33,905 nucleotides of DNA. It comes from JAXHUH01 sp034211175. Its GTDB lineage: Bacteria > Actinomycetota > Acidimicrobiia > Acidimicrobiales > CAIXPF01. Shown piece after piece: positions 15,575 to 22,761 of this stretch. The stretch lies in contig JAXHUH010000249.1 in the NCBI GenBank assembly GCA_034211175.1, positions 1 through 33,905 of the forward strand, in the 5' to 3' direction. Made by a program: the position numbers and the translations under genes. The stretch's first letter is position 1, and each line of letters starts with the position of its first letter. Below the pieces are notes generated by a model. It saw only the letters and a list, made by a program, of their open reading frames with translations. It was not told where the DNA came from and searched no databases.

Positions 15575-16428
15575 TGGCCCAGACCCAGGATCGAGCGGTC
15601 GGCGAGCGGGGCTGGGTCTCCGCCGTCGCCGGAGTGGGCGCCTGGATCGTGGCGCTGATGTTCTTCTTCCCGATCTTCTGGATGGTCCTGAACGGGTTCA
15701 AGGAGGAGATCGACGCCAACACGAGCCCGAAGCTGTTCTTCGAGCCGACGCTCGACCGCTTCAGCGACGTGACCGGCGAGACCGTCGGCCTCCTCGGCTT
15801 CCAGGAGGCGTTCGCCAACTCGGTGTGGGCGGTGACGGTGTCGACGATCCTCGTGCTCGTCCTCGCCATCCCCGCGGCCTACGCCCTGGCGGTGCGCCCG
15901 GTGGCGAAGTGGCGCGACGTGCTGTTCTTCTTCATCTCCACCAAGTTCCTGCCCCTGGTGGCGGCCATCCTGCCGATCTGGATCATCGCCCGCGACCTCG
16001 GCCTGCTGAACACGAGGACGGTCCTGATCATCCTCTACACCGGCATGAACCTGCCCCTGGCGGTGTGGATGCTCCGCTCGTTCTTCCGGGAGGTCCCGAA
16101 GGAGCTGGTGGAGGCGGCGGAGATCGACGGAGCGAGCCTGTGGGGCCAGCTCGTGTCGGTGATCATGCCGGTCGTCGCGCCGGGCATCGCCGCCACCGCC
16201 CTGCTGTGCATCATCTTCGCCTGGAACGAGTTCTTCCTGGCCGTCCAGCTGAACCCGGTGGACGGCTCGACCATCCCGATCTGGGTGACCTCCAACGTGA
16301 GCACCCGGGGGAACTTCCTGGCCAAGCTGTCCGCCGCGTCGACCCTGGCCACGCTGCCGGTCGTACTCGCCGGCTGGGTGGCGCAGAAGCGCATGATCCG
16401 GGGCCTCGCCATGGGGGCGATCAAGTGA
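15574..16428 (+). CDS. ABC sugar/polyol transporter permease (MalG/SmoG type)
   Basis: 284 residues with six membrane segments, the first VAGVGAWIVALMFFFPIFWMVLNGFK. That first segment ends in the typical FKxxxxI polar turn of MalG-like permeases. The EAA motif is EAAEIDGASLWGQLVSVIMPVVAPGI near residue 185. It is the second channel half. Start overlaps the previous stop by one base, so expression is coupled. The last codons carry a GTGA that could start the small ORF at 16425. Confidence 0.94.
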   Translation: MAQTQDRAVGERGWVSAVAGVGAWIVALMFFFPIFWMVLNGFKEEIDANTSPKLFFEPTLDRFSDVTGETVGLLGFQEAFANSVWAVTVSTILVLVLAIPAAYALAVRPVAKWRDVLFFFISTKFLPLVAAILPIWIIARDLGLLNTRTVLIILYTGMNLPLAVWMLRSFFREVPKELVEAAEIDGASLWGQLVSVIMPVVAPGIAATALLCIIFAWNEFFLAVQLNPVDGSTIPIWVTSNVSTRGNFLAKLSAASTLATLPVVLAGWVAQKRMIRGLAMGAIK

Positions 16429-16526
16429 GCGTGGTGCGGCGGCCCCGGATGTTCGATGCCCACGAGACCAACGTGATCGCCGGCACGCGAGGGGCCGCCG
16501 ACGTGAGGAGCACCACCGATGGCTGA
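16425..16526 (+). CDS. Possible 33-codon ORF bridging permease and ATPase genes
   Basis: GTG 16425 overlaps the permease stop (GTGA), and the frame runs 33 residues, from VSVVRRPRMFDAHETN to a stop at 16524-16526, inside the start of the ATPase gene (ATG 16519). It fills an otherwise odd 90-base gap in a tight operon. The peptide has no recognisable domain. It may be translated only to carry ribosomes across to the ATPase, which also has its own GAGGAG site, or it may be chance. Confidence 0.3.
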   Translation: MSVVRRPRMFDAHETNVIAGTRGAADVRSTTDG

Positions 16527-17619
16527 CGTCCGCTACGACCAGGCGACCCGGATCTACCCGGGCTCCGACACCGCGGCGGTCGACCGGCTCGACCTCGACA
16601 TCGCCGATGGCGAGTTCCTGGTGCTCGTCGGGCCGTCCGGCTCCGGCAAGTCGACGGCGCTGCGCATGCTCGCCGGCCTCGAGCCGATCGACGGCGGCTC
16701 GGTCCACATCGGCGGGCGCGACGTCACGCTCGTTCGCCCGCGAGATCGCGACATCGCCATGGTGTTCCAGAACTACGCCCTCTACCCGCAGATGTCGGTC
16801 GGGTCGAACATGGGGTTCGCGCTCAAGCAGCAGGGCGTGCCCAAGGACGAGCGCCAGAAGCGGGTGCGGGACGCGGCCCGGATCCTCGGGCTCGAGGAGT
16901 TCCTCGACCGCAAGCCCAAGAACCTCTCCGGTGGCCAGCGCCAGCGGGTCGCCATGGGTCGGGCCATCGTGCGTGAGCCCCAGGTGTTCCTGATGGACGA
17001 GCCGCTGTCCAACCTCGACGCCAAGCTGCGGGTCCAGACCCGGGCCGAGCTCTCCGCGCTCCAGGCCCGCCTGGCCGTCACCACCGTCTACGTCACCCAC
17101 GACCAGGTCGAGGCGATGACGATGGGCGACCGGGTCGCCGTCCTCAACTACGGCGTCCTCCAGCAGTGCGCGTCGCCCCGTGAGCTCTACCGCCAGCCGG
17201 CCAACCTGTTCGTCGCCGGGTTCATCGGCTCACCGGCGATGAACCTGCTCGAGACGACGGTCGAGGGTGGCGCGGTGCTGCTCGGCGACCACCGGCTGAA
17301 CCTCGACCCGGCGGTGGCGGCGACGCTGCGCAACGGCGAGCGCGCCGACGTGACCGTCGGGATGCGACCGGAGCATCTCACGCTCGGTACCGACGGCATC
17401 AGCGGCCAGGTCTCGGTGGTCGAGGAGCTCGGCTCGGAGACCTACGTCCACATCACCGTCGAGCATCGCGGCAACCAGGAGCGGGTCGTGGCGCGCATCG
17501 ACGGCGACGCCGAGATCCACCGGGGCGACAACGTGAAGATCGCGCCGGCCGGCCCGGTCCACGTCTTCTCCGCCGACGGCGCCCGCATTCCCGCCGCCAG
17601 CGAGGCCGTCGCCGTCTAG
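16519..17619 (+). CDS. ABC sugar/polyol transporter ATPase (MalK/UgpC type)
   Basis: 366 residues. Walker A GPSGSGKST (38-46), Q-loop Gln84, signature LSGGQRQRVAMGRA (136-149), Walker B VFLMDEP with Asp160/Glu161, D-loop SNLDAK and switch His194 are all present and intact. Residues ~235-360 are the MalK-type OB-fold regulatory domain (FIGSPAMNLLE, VGMRPEHLTLG). MalK-type ATPases often serve several importers. ATG 16519 follows GAGGAG with eight bases' spacing. It completes the importer. Confidence 0.95.
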   Translation: MADVRYDQATRIYPGSDTAAVDRLDLDIADGEFLVLVGPSGSGKSTALRMLAGLEPIDGGSVHIGGRDVTLVRPRDRDIAMVFQNYALYPQMSVGSNMGFALKQQGVPKDERQKRVRDAARILGLEEFLDRKPKNLSGGQRQRVAMGRAIVREPQVFLMDEPLSNLDAKLRVQTRAELSALQARLAVTTVYVTHDQVEAMTMGDRVAVLNYGVLQQCASPRELYRQPANLFVAGFIGSPAMNLLETTVEGGAVLLGDHRLNLDPAVAATLRNGERADVTVGMRPEHLTLGTDGISGQVSVVEELGSETYVHITVEHRGNQERVVARIDGDAEIHRGDNVKIAPAGPVHVFSADGARIPAASEAVAV

Positions 17620-17635
17620 CCCGCACCTCCCGGTC

Positions 17636-17700
17636 GGTGGTCGTTGCGTGGTGTTCGCAGCGGACCACCGCGAGCGTCGGTGGGGGCCGGGACAGCCCCC
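17636..17700 (+). terminator. Two tandem stem-loops after the ABC ATPase gene
   Basis: The first hairpin pairs GGTGGTCGTTGCG (17636-17648) with CGCAGCGGACCACC (17656-17669), with one bulged G and one G-T pair. The second pairs GGGGGC (17682-17687) with GCCCCC (17695-17700). They fill the 177-base gap before the dehydrogenase. They could terminate most transcripts, or reduce and stabilise them, so that the dehydrogenase is expressed at a different level from the importer. Confidence 0.55.
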
Positions 17701-17796
17701 CTCCGGTCCCCGCCGGCGCTCACCGGCTCCCGTTCGGCGCCTGCCGTCGTCCCGGCGGGTACGGGCCCACCACCAACGATCGATCGAGGAGCGCCC

Positions 17797-18609
17797 GTGG
17801 CGTCGGTGACCTACGACTTCGGCGGTGCGGTCGCACTCGTGACCGGCGCCGCCGGCGACTTCGGTTCGACGTTCGCCGAGGGCCTCGCCGCCGGTGGCGC
17901 CCGGCTGGCGCTGCTCGACCTGCCGTCTGCGCCCCACCTGGCCGAGGTCGCCGAGCGCTGCCGCTCGCTGGGGGCGGCCGAGGTGGTGACTTGCGGGGTC
18001 GACGTGACCGACGAGACGGCTGTCGACCGCGCCGTGGGCGAGGCTGCCGACGCGCTCGGTCCGGCGACGCTGGTGGCGAACAACGCCGGCTACCAGGGTG
18101 CGTTCGCCACGCTCGTCGACTACCCGGCCGACGACTTCCGCCGCGTCCTCGAGGTCAACGTCGTCGGCGCGTTCAACGTGCTCCGAGCCTGCGCTGCGGC
18201 GATGAACGACGCCGGTCTGGGTGGCTCGATCGTGAACACCGCGTCGATGGCCGGGGTCGGCGGCGCGGCCAACATGGTCGCCTACGCGTCGTCGAAGGCC
18301 GCGGTGATCGGCATGACGATGGCCGCGTCGAAGGACCTCGCTCCGGCCGGGATCCGGGTCAACGCCGTCTCCCCGGCGTTCATCGGCCCCGGCGCGATGT
18401 GGGACCGCCAGGTCGAGCTCCAGGCCGGCGTGCCGAGCCCGTACTACGCCGACGACCCCGAGACGGTGGCCCAACAGATGATCGACCAGGTCCCCCTCCG
18501 CCGGGTGGGCACGGTCGACGAGGTGGCCGCCACGGTCCTGTGGCTCCTCGCCGACGCCAGCTCCTACCTCACCGGCCAGAACCTCCTCGTCACCGGCGGC
18601 ATCGTGTAG
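17797..18609 (+). CDS. SDR-family dehydrogenase (probable polyol dehydrogenase)
   Basis: 270 residues, classical short-chain dehydrogenase. The cofactor motif is TGAAGDFG (16-23), NNAG is at 95-98, and the catalytic residues are Ser150, Tyr163 and Lys167 (YASSK). Asp41 after the second strand (LALLDL) favours NAD over NADP. The C-terminus has PLRRVGTVDEVAATVLWLLAD and TGQNLLVTGG. Its place after a sugar/polyol importer suggests oxidation of a polyol (xylitol, arabinitol, sorbitol) or sugar. GTG 17797 has GAGGAG five bases before it. The in-frame extension upstream to 17644 is rejected for lack of family sequence. Confidence 0.92.
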   Translation: MASVTYDFGGAVALVTGAAGDFGSTFAEGLAAGGARLALLDLPSAPHLAEVAERCRSLGAAEVVTCGVDVTDETAVDRAVGEAADALGPATLVANNAGYQGAFATLVDYPADDFRRVLEVNVVGAFNVLRACAAAMNDAGLGGSIVNTASMAGVGGAANMVAYASSKAAVIGMTMAASKDLAPAGIRVNAVSPAFIGPGAMWDRQVELQAGVPSPYYADDPETVAQQMIDQVPLRRVGTVDEVAATVLWLLADASSYLTGQNLLVTGGIV

Positions 18610-18640
18610 CTCGGGTGTCTGACCCGTTGGTGGCCTGCGC

Positions 18641-18669
18641 TTGACTATTTCGGGATATCCCGAAATAGT
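18641..18669 (+). promoter_or_regulatory. Promoter inside a 26-bp perfect palindrome (ArsR-type operator)
   Basis: ACTATTTCGGGAT (18644-18656) and ATCCCGAAATAGT (18657-18669) are exact reverse complements with no spacer. A -35 like TTGACT (18641-18646) and a -10 like AATAGT (18664-18669) are 17 bases apart, so the palindrome covers the whole core promoter. It is AT-richer than anything nearby. It precedes the ArsR-type gene and is almost certainly its self-repression site; binding is inferred. Confidence 0.8.
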
Positions 18670-18675
18670 GAGGTC

Positions 18676-18732
18676 GTGGTTCCACGACGGGAGCGTGGCC
18701 GGCCGGGTGCCGGGGCACGCTCGACGCCCTGA
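18676..18732 (+). CDS. Possible 18-codon leaderless leader peptide
   Basis: The -10 box at 18664-18669 lies 7-12 bases before GTG 18676, the spacing seen for leaderless starts. The frame gives VVPRRERGRPGARARSTP and stops at TGA 18730-18732. That stop overlaps the CTG at 18729, which is the only near-start codon in the ArsR frame. A very basic peptide coupling ribosomes onto a CTG start would explain the missing start codon. This is inference from spacing only. Confidence 0.3.
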   Translation: MVPRRERGRPGAGARSTP

Positions 18733-19016
18733 CCGACGCGGAGCTGGACGAGCTGACGCGGGCGCTGGCCAACGCCACGCGACGGCAGATCCTGCGCTCG
18801 TGCTGGTCGTCGCAACGGTCTGCCGGTGAGCTCGCCGCGGAGGCCGACCTGGCCCCGGCCAGCGTGTCCGAGCACCTGAAGGTCCTGCGCAAGACGGGCC
18901 TCGTCGTGCTCGAGCGCGCCGGCAACCATCGCCTCTACCGCACCGACCCCGAGCGGGTGACCGCCGTGCTGCGCGCCCTTGGTGAGGACCTCGGCCCTCC
19001 CGGCAGCGCCGGCTGA
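18729..19016 (+). CDS. ArsR-type winged-helix regulator without canonical start
   Basis: About 95 residues in frame: TDAELDELTRALANATRRQIL, AGELAAEADLAPASVSEHLKVLRKTGLVVLERAGNHRLYRTD. This is the ArsR helix-turn-helix and wing, with no metal-binding Cys pair. The frame is open back to a stop at 18669-18671 but holds no ATG, GTG or TTG. CTG 18729 is the best candidate and overlaps the stop of a possible leader peptide. A one-base indel just upstream is the alternative. The group without metal sites often sits next to glyoxalase-fold or AHSA1 genes and regulates them; here the disrupted VOC gene follows 32 bases later. The 26-bp palindrome upstream is its probable operator. Confidence 0.75.
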   Translation: MTDAELDELTRALANATRRQILRSCWSSQRSAGELAAEADLAPASVSEHLKVLRKTGLVVLERAGNHRLYRTDPERVTAVLRALGEDLGPPGSAG

Positions 19017-19048
19017 CCGCGGCACTTGCTCGACGAACAGGAGCAGCC

Positions 19049-19436
19049 GTGACCAGCCCCGTCCTCCACTTCGACATCACCGGGCCCGACGAAGGTGCCC
19101 TCCACCGCTTCTACGGCGACCTCCTCGGCTGGAAGGTCAAGCCGGCCGGGCCCGGCTACGCGCTGGTCGAGACGCCGGCCGGCTCCCCGAACTGGAGCCG
19201 GCTGAGCGGCGACGCTGGAGACTGCGGTCAGGAGCGTTGTCGAGGCCGCTCAGCTCGCCGATGCGGACGATGCCTCGCTCTCGATCGGCATCGGCGTGAA
19301 GGACCTCGACGACGCAGTCGCCCGAGCAGCCGAGCTGGGCGCCACGGTGGTCATGCCGCCGACCGACAACGGCTGGGTGACCAAGGCCCGGATCACCGAC
19401 CCCGCCGGCAACACCCTCACCCTGATCGCCACCTGA
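19049..19436 (+). pseudogene. VOC/glyoxalase-fold gene disrupted by frameshifting insertion
   Basis: GTG 19049 (AGGAG upstream) begins a typical VOC half: SPVLHFDITGPDEGALHRFYGDLLGWKVKP to ALVETPAGSPN, ending at 19192. The second half, DDASLSIGIGVKDLDDAVARAAELGATVVMPPTDNGWVTKARITDPAGNTLTLIAT, is in a different frame from 19266 to the stop at 19434. Relatives need only about six to eight residues between the halves, yet 73 bases lie there, and that frame has a stop at 19203. An inverted repeat bounds 19201-19254. The gene looks inactivated. A sequencing error alone would not explain the extra length. It was probably partner or target of the ArsR regulator. Confidence 0.8.
19201..19254. repeat. 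54-bp segment bounded by 10-bp inverted repeats inside the VOC gene
   Basis: GCTGAGCGGC (19201-19210) and GCCGCTCAGC (19245-19254) are exact reverse complements around a 34-base loop, right where the VOC coding sequence breaks. No clear target duplication is visible. It may be a small non-autonomous insertion remnant or a palindromic repeat unit. Confidence 0.5.
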
Positions 19437-19481
19437 ACGAACGCACAGCGGCCACCGCGCTGCCGCCCTCCCGCACGAGGG

Positions 19482-20015
19482 TCAGCGCCCGGTCCGGTCG
19501 ACGTCGTCCGAGCGGAGCAGGCCGTACACGTAGGAGTCGCGCCAGGCGCCGTCGCGGAAGTGGTGGCCGCGGAGGCGTCCCTCCTGGCGGAAGCCGCAGC
19601 GCTCCAGCGCCCGTTGCTCGGCGACGTTCTCGACCTCGGTGCCGGCCCAGATCCGTTGGGCGGTCGTGTGTGCGAACAGGTAATCGACGAGCCGGCGCTG
19701 GGCCTCGGTGCCGATGCCCTCGCCCCGGCGCTCGGGCACAACGAGCACGCCGATCTCCCAGACGCCGGCCCCGGCCCGCTGGTCGTCGCGCCAGTCGACC
19801 CAGCCGACCGCCGACCCGTCCTCGATGGCGATCACGAGGTGGTACGGGCTCGCTCCCAGGAGCCGGTCCTCGTGCCAGCGGCTCCTGGCATCGGCCGACG
19901 ACCGGAACCCGACCCACTCGAACGCGCTCGCGAACTCCCGGTCGCTGACGAAGCGGTCGAGCATCGCGAGATCCGCCTCGGTGAACGGGCGCAGGTGCAC
20001 GCTCGGTCGGTCCAC
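19482..20015 (-). CDS. GNAT-family N-acetyltransferase (RimJ/RimL-like)
   Basis: 177 residues. It begins VHLRPFTEADLAMLDRFVSD, the first strand-helix of the RimJ/RimL branch. The acetyl-CoA loop is VVPERRGEGIGTEAQRRLVDYLF (R/Q-x-x-G-x-G/A pattern), and WAGTEVENVAEQRALERCGFRQEGRLRGHHFRDGAWRDSYVYGLL is the usual C-terminal block. It would acetylate an amine on a small molecule or protein N-terminus; the target is unknown. Start GTG 20015 gives the expected short lead. The ATG at 20023 is in another frame. No clear ribosome binding site. Confidence 0.9.
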   Translation of the reverse strand: MDRPSVHLRPFTEADLAMLDRFVSDREFASAFEWVGFRSSADARSRWHEDRLLGASPYHLVIAIEDGSAVGWVDWRDDQRAGAGVWEIGVLVVPERRGEGIGTEAQRRLVDYLFAHTTAQRIWAGTEVENVAEQRALERCGFRQEGRLRGHHFRDGAWRDSYVYGLLRSDDVDRTGR

Positions 20016-20255
20016 CCCGTCATGTTCGCAGCCGGTGCGCGATGGCGACGTCCCTGGCTTCCGGCGGCCCGGCAACACCGGGATGTGGTCCGGTCGTGCG
20101 ACGGCGCAACGACGTCCGTTGCTCTTGGCGCGCGCGGTGGTGACGATCCGGTATCGGCGCCGTCGGCTCCGGAAGGCGGCCGCTACCGTCGCCCGCAGGC
20201 GTGTCGGGAGCGGCCCGGCTCGCCGGGGCGGAAGCTCTCGAGCGGGAGGCGGGCG

Positions 20256-20486
20256 ATGGCGTTCACCAGTGGATCTCTCTTGGCGCAGTCGAGTCTCGCC
20301 GGGACCTTCCAGGCCGACGCCGGGTGGGGCACCTCGGATGTGGTGCTCCTCGTCGGCGTGCTCCTCGTGTTGGCCGTCGCCGTCTGCAGTCTCGCCGCCC
20401 GCCACCAGCGACTCGCGAGCGTCGAGAACCCGCAGCGCCAGGTCGCGCAGGAGATCGCCCGTCGGGAGATGATCGTCGACTTCTGA
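20256..20486 (+). CDS. Small single-pass membrane protein
   Basis: 76 residues: a polar, Ser/Thr/Gly-rich N-terminus of about 26 residues, one membrane helix (VVLLVGVLLVLAVAVCSLAA) and a charged C-terminal helix (NPQRQVAQEIARREMIVDF). GGGAGG at 20244-20249 with ideal spacing fixes ATG 20256. No family recognised. Coding is supported by the good ribosome binding site and the coherent topology. Confidence 0.65.
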   Translation: MAFTSGSLLAQSSLAGTFQADAGWGTSDVVLLVGVLLVLAVAVCSLAARHQRLASVENPQRQVAQEIARREMIVDF

Positions 20487-20561
20487 CCGGTCCCGGCCGG
20501 GCCGGCTCGTGGCCCGCAACCCGGTGGACCGGCGGGGGAGCGGCTGGCACGCTGACCGGCC

Positions 20562-20933
20562 GTGATCCGACTGGGGACCGTGGTGATGGGCGCCGACGAC
20601 GTCGAGCGGGCGGTGGCGTTCTGGGCCGAGGTGCTCGGCTACGAGGTCGTGCGCTTCGACGAGGCCGAGGACGGGTTCACGATCCTGCGGCCGCCGTCGG
20701 GTGAGGGGACCCGCATCGCGCTCCACCACTCGGACGTGCCGGCGCAGGACCGGCCACGGCTCCACCTCGACCTGATCGTCGACACCGCCGCCGAGCAGTC
20801 GGCCGAGGTCGACCGCCTCGTCGGGCTCGGCGCCACCAGAGCGGACTGGGACTACCCGGCCGACCCCGACTTCGTGGTGCTCGCCGACCCGGAGGGCAAC
20901 CGGTTCTGCGTCGTCGACGTCAGCCACGGCTGA
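20562..20933 (+). CDS. VOC-superfamily (glyoxalase/bleomycin-resistance-like) protein
   Basis: 123 residues forming one complete VOC unit. LGTVVMGADDVERAVAFWAEVLGYEVV is the first beta-alpha-beta half; LHLDLIVDTAAEQSAEVDRLVGLGAT and FVVLADPEGNRFCVVDV the second. Candidate metal ligands are His in LHLDL and acidic residues near the end. This subgroup is common in actinomycetes and mostly uncharacterised. Unlike the copy at 19049 it is intact. Start GTG 20562 lacks a strong ribosome binding site. Confidence 0.88.
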   Translation: MIRLGTVVMGADDVERAVAFWAEVLGYEVVRFDEAEDGFTILRPPSGEGTRIALHHSDVPAQDRPRLHLDLIVDTAAEQSAEVDRLVGLGATRADWDYPADPDFVVLADPEGNRFCVVDVSHG

Positions 20934-20988
20934 CGCGCCGCAGCTGACCTACGTGGCCCGGCCCGTCCGGTTGGGCCACGATTGAGGC

Positions 20989-21861
20989 GTGACCTCGGAC
21001 GATCGCCCCGTGCTCCGGGTCGGTTGCCCGATGTGGGCCCACCGGCCGTGGGTCGGCCGCCACCTGCCGGCCGACACCCCGAACGGCGAGGAGCTCCCCG
21101 CCTACGCGACCTGGTGCACCGCGGTCGAGGGCAACACGAGCTTCTACGCACTTCCGGCGGCGTCGACCGTCGAACGGTGGGCCGAGCAGGCGCCCGAGGG
21201 GTTCCGGTTCTGCTTCAAGGTGCCCCGCACGGTGACCCACGAGCGGCGCCTGCGCGACGCCGGCGCCGAGGTCCGGGACCTGCTCGTGCGGCTCGACCCG
21301 CTCGGCGACCGCCTCGGGCCGACCCAGGTCCAGCTCCCGCCGTCGTTCGGGCCCGAGGAGCTGTGGGTGCTCGACGAGTTCCTCGGCGGGCTACCGGCGG
21401 ATTGGTCGTGGGCGGTGGAGGTGCGCCACCCCGGGTTCTTCGCCGGCGGGGCGGCCGAGCGGCCGTTGGACGACCTGCTCACCCGCCACGGTGCGAACCG
21501 GGTGATCCTCGACAGCCGGGCGCTGTTCGACCGTCCGCCCGAGACGCCGATGGAGATCGAGGCGTGGGACCGCAAGCCCCGCCTCCCGGTCCGGCCGGTG
21601 GCCACGGGCGACCAGCCGATCGTCCGGCTCATCGGCCGCTCCGACGTCGCAGCCAGCCTCGAGCGGTGGGCGCCGTGGTGGCCGAAGGCGGCCCAGTGGC
21701 TCGCCGAGGGCCGCCAGCCGATCCTCTTCGCCCACACCCCCGACAACGTCGACGCCCCACCACTCGCCCGCGCCGTCCACGCGAAGGTCGCCGAGCTCGT
21801 CGCCGACCTCACCCCGCTCCCCGAGCCCGCCACGGCCGAGGTCCAGCTCGGCCTCTTCTGA
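20989..21861 (+). CDS. DUF72 (YecE-like) family protein
   Basis: 290 residues. VLRVGCPMWAHRPWVG, then AVEGNTSFYALPAASTVERWAEQAPEGFRFCFKVPRTVTH, is the clear DUF72 signature (E-x-N-x-x-F/S-Y and the KxPRxxTH segment). QVQLPPSFGPEE and WAVEVRHPGFF follow on later strands of a TIM-barrel-like fold. The molecular role of the family is not established. Start is GTG 20989, with no strong ribosome binding site; a CACGAT hexamer 7-12 bases upstream could be a leaderless -10. Confidence 0.9.
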   Translation: MTSDDRPVLRVGCPMWAHRPWVGRHLPADTPNGEELPAYATWCTAVEGNTSFYALPAASTVERWAEQAPEGFRFCFKVPRTVTHERRLRDAGAEVRDLLVRLDPLGDRLGPTQVQLPPSFGPEELWVLDEFLGGLPADWSWAVEVRHPGFFAGGAAERPLDDLLTRHGANRVILDSRALFDRPPETPMEIEAWDRKPRLPVRPVATGDQPIVRLIGRSDVAASLERWAPWWPKAAQWLAEGRQPILFAHTPDNVDAPPLARAVHAKVAELVADLTPLPEPATAEVQLGLF

Positions 21862-21878
21862 GCGACCGCGCCGAGAGG

Positions 21879-22286
21879 TCAGATCCGCACGACGGTGACG
21901 CGGCGGGGCGCGGACGCCAGCGCGATGTCGCCGGGGTCGCTGGTCAGTACGACGATGTCGCCGGTCGCTGTGCTCGCCACGGCGCCGATGTGGGCGTCGG
22001 CCACGCTGACACCGGTCCCCGCCACGATCGCTGCCGCCGTGTCCGCCGTTCGTCGGTCGAGCGGGTGATCGGTGAGCCGGAACCGGTTGAGCGCCGCAGC
22101 TTCGGCGCTCGAACGATCCCAGCCGGCCTCGACCCGCACGGCGGTTGGCACGATCGCGGTCACCGTGGCCCCCTTGCGCCTACGGGCGACGACCGCGGCG
22201 AGGTGGGCCAGGACCTGCCGGTGCTTGCGATGGTCGGGTGCTGCCAGGGCCTGCACCGCCTCGTTGTCGAGGATGACGGTCCTCAC
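21879..22286 (-). CDS. PIN-domain toxin (VapC-like)
   Basis: 135 residues with the four acidic residues of a PIN nuclease: Asp7 (VILDNEAV), Glu53 (VRVEAGW), Asp97 (VADAHIGA) and Asp117 (LTSDPGDI). VapC toxins cleave RNA, often tRNA or rRNA, unless held by the antitoxin. GTG 22286 overlaps the stop of the upstream antitoxin by 4 bases (GTGA), the standard arrangement. A basic ARRRKG segment near residue 35 may contact RNA. The actual target cannot be read. Confidence 0.88.
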   Translation of the reverse strand: MRTVILDNEAVQALAAPDHRKHRQVLAHLAAVVARRRKGATVTAIVPTAVRVEAGWDRSSAEAAALNRFRLTDHPLDRRTADTAAAIVAGTGVSVADAHIGAVASTATGDIVVLTSDPGDIALASAPRRVTVVRI

Positions 22287-22696
22287 GAGGCGAGCGCCTG
22301 CTGCGCCTCGGCCCAGAGCAGCACGTCGTCGGCGTCGGCATCAGGGTGGCGCACGAGCACGTCGGCGGCGGCGCGTTCGATGAGCTCGGGATGGTCGGCG
22401 AGTGTGGACCCGTCCTGCGCCGCCAGGGCGAACGCTACCTCGGCGAGCGTCGGCCGTGTGCCCGGATGCATCACGTGATGGGCTTCGAGCGCTCGCTCCA
22501 TCACCGCTGTCTCGAGCGCGGTGCGCAGTGCTGCCGCAGTCAGCGTCGTGGCCGAGCCGCCGAGGCCCAGGTGCTCGACGGCCAACGCAGCGGCGTCGCG
22601 CAACGCAACCGGCAGCCGCATCGACGTGTTCACCGTGGCGGCGTCATCGGCATCGAGCAGCTCGTTGATGCGGTCGAGAACCTCGAGCTCTGTCAC
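22283..22696 (-). CDS. Antitoxin of VapBC-like pair, long ribbon-helix-helix-type
   Basis: 137 residues, longer than most VapB proteins. Residues about 22-55 (VNTSMRLPVALRDAAALAVEHLGLGGSATTLTAAALRTAL) look like a ribbon-helix-helix DNA-binding unit. The C-terminal half (TRPTLAEVAFALAAQDGST to VRHPDADADDVLLWAEAQQAL) is helical and acidic, as expected for toxin masking. GTG 22696 has TACCTT 7-12 bases upstream and no good ribosome binding site, so the message is probably leaderless. Confidence 0.75.
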   Translation of the reverse strand: MTELEVLDRINELLDADDAATVNTSMRLPVALRDAAALAVEHLGLGGSATTLTAAALRTALETAVMERALEAHHVMHPGTRPTLAEVAFALAAQDGSTLADHPELIERAAADVLVRHPDADADDVLLWAEAQQALAS

Positions 22697-22702
22697 TCTC
22701 CG

Positions 22703-22725
22703 AAGGTACCACCGATGCGTGGTAC
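22703..22725 (-). promoter_or_regulatory. Promoter and operator of first toxin-antitoxin pair
   Basis: GTACCAC (22706-22712) and GTGGTAC (22719-22725) form a perfect inverted repeat with a six-base spacer. On the minus strand a -10 like TACCTT occupies 22708-22703 next to it, 7-12 bases before the antitoxin GTG. The dyad fills the -35/-10 spacer, the normal place for antitoxin self-repression. Confidence 0.7.
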
Positions 22726-22761
22726 AACCAGCGTGGCGCCAACCAAGATCGGGTCGCGTGC

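Noticed and set aside
15433..17100. 555-codon minus-strand frame opposite permease and ATPase genes
   Set aside because: Antisense of three firmly identified ABC genes, no domain sequence of its own.
19192..19266. Programmed frameshift in the VOC gene
   Set aside because: No slippery sequence is visible, and the extra ~50 bases with a stop in the second frame are better explained by an insertion.
19049..19948. 300-codon plus-strand frame through the VOC gene
   Set aside because: After residue ~50 it runs in the wrong frame into sequence opposite the acetyltransferase; it is a by-product of the frameshift.
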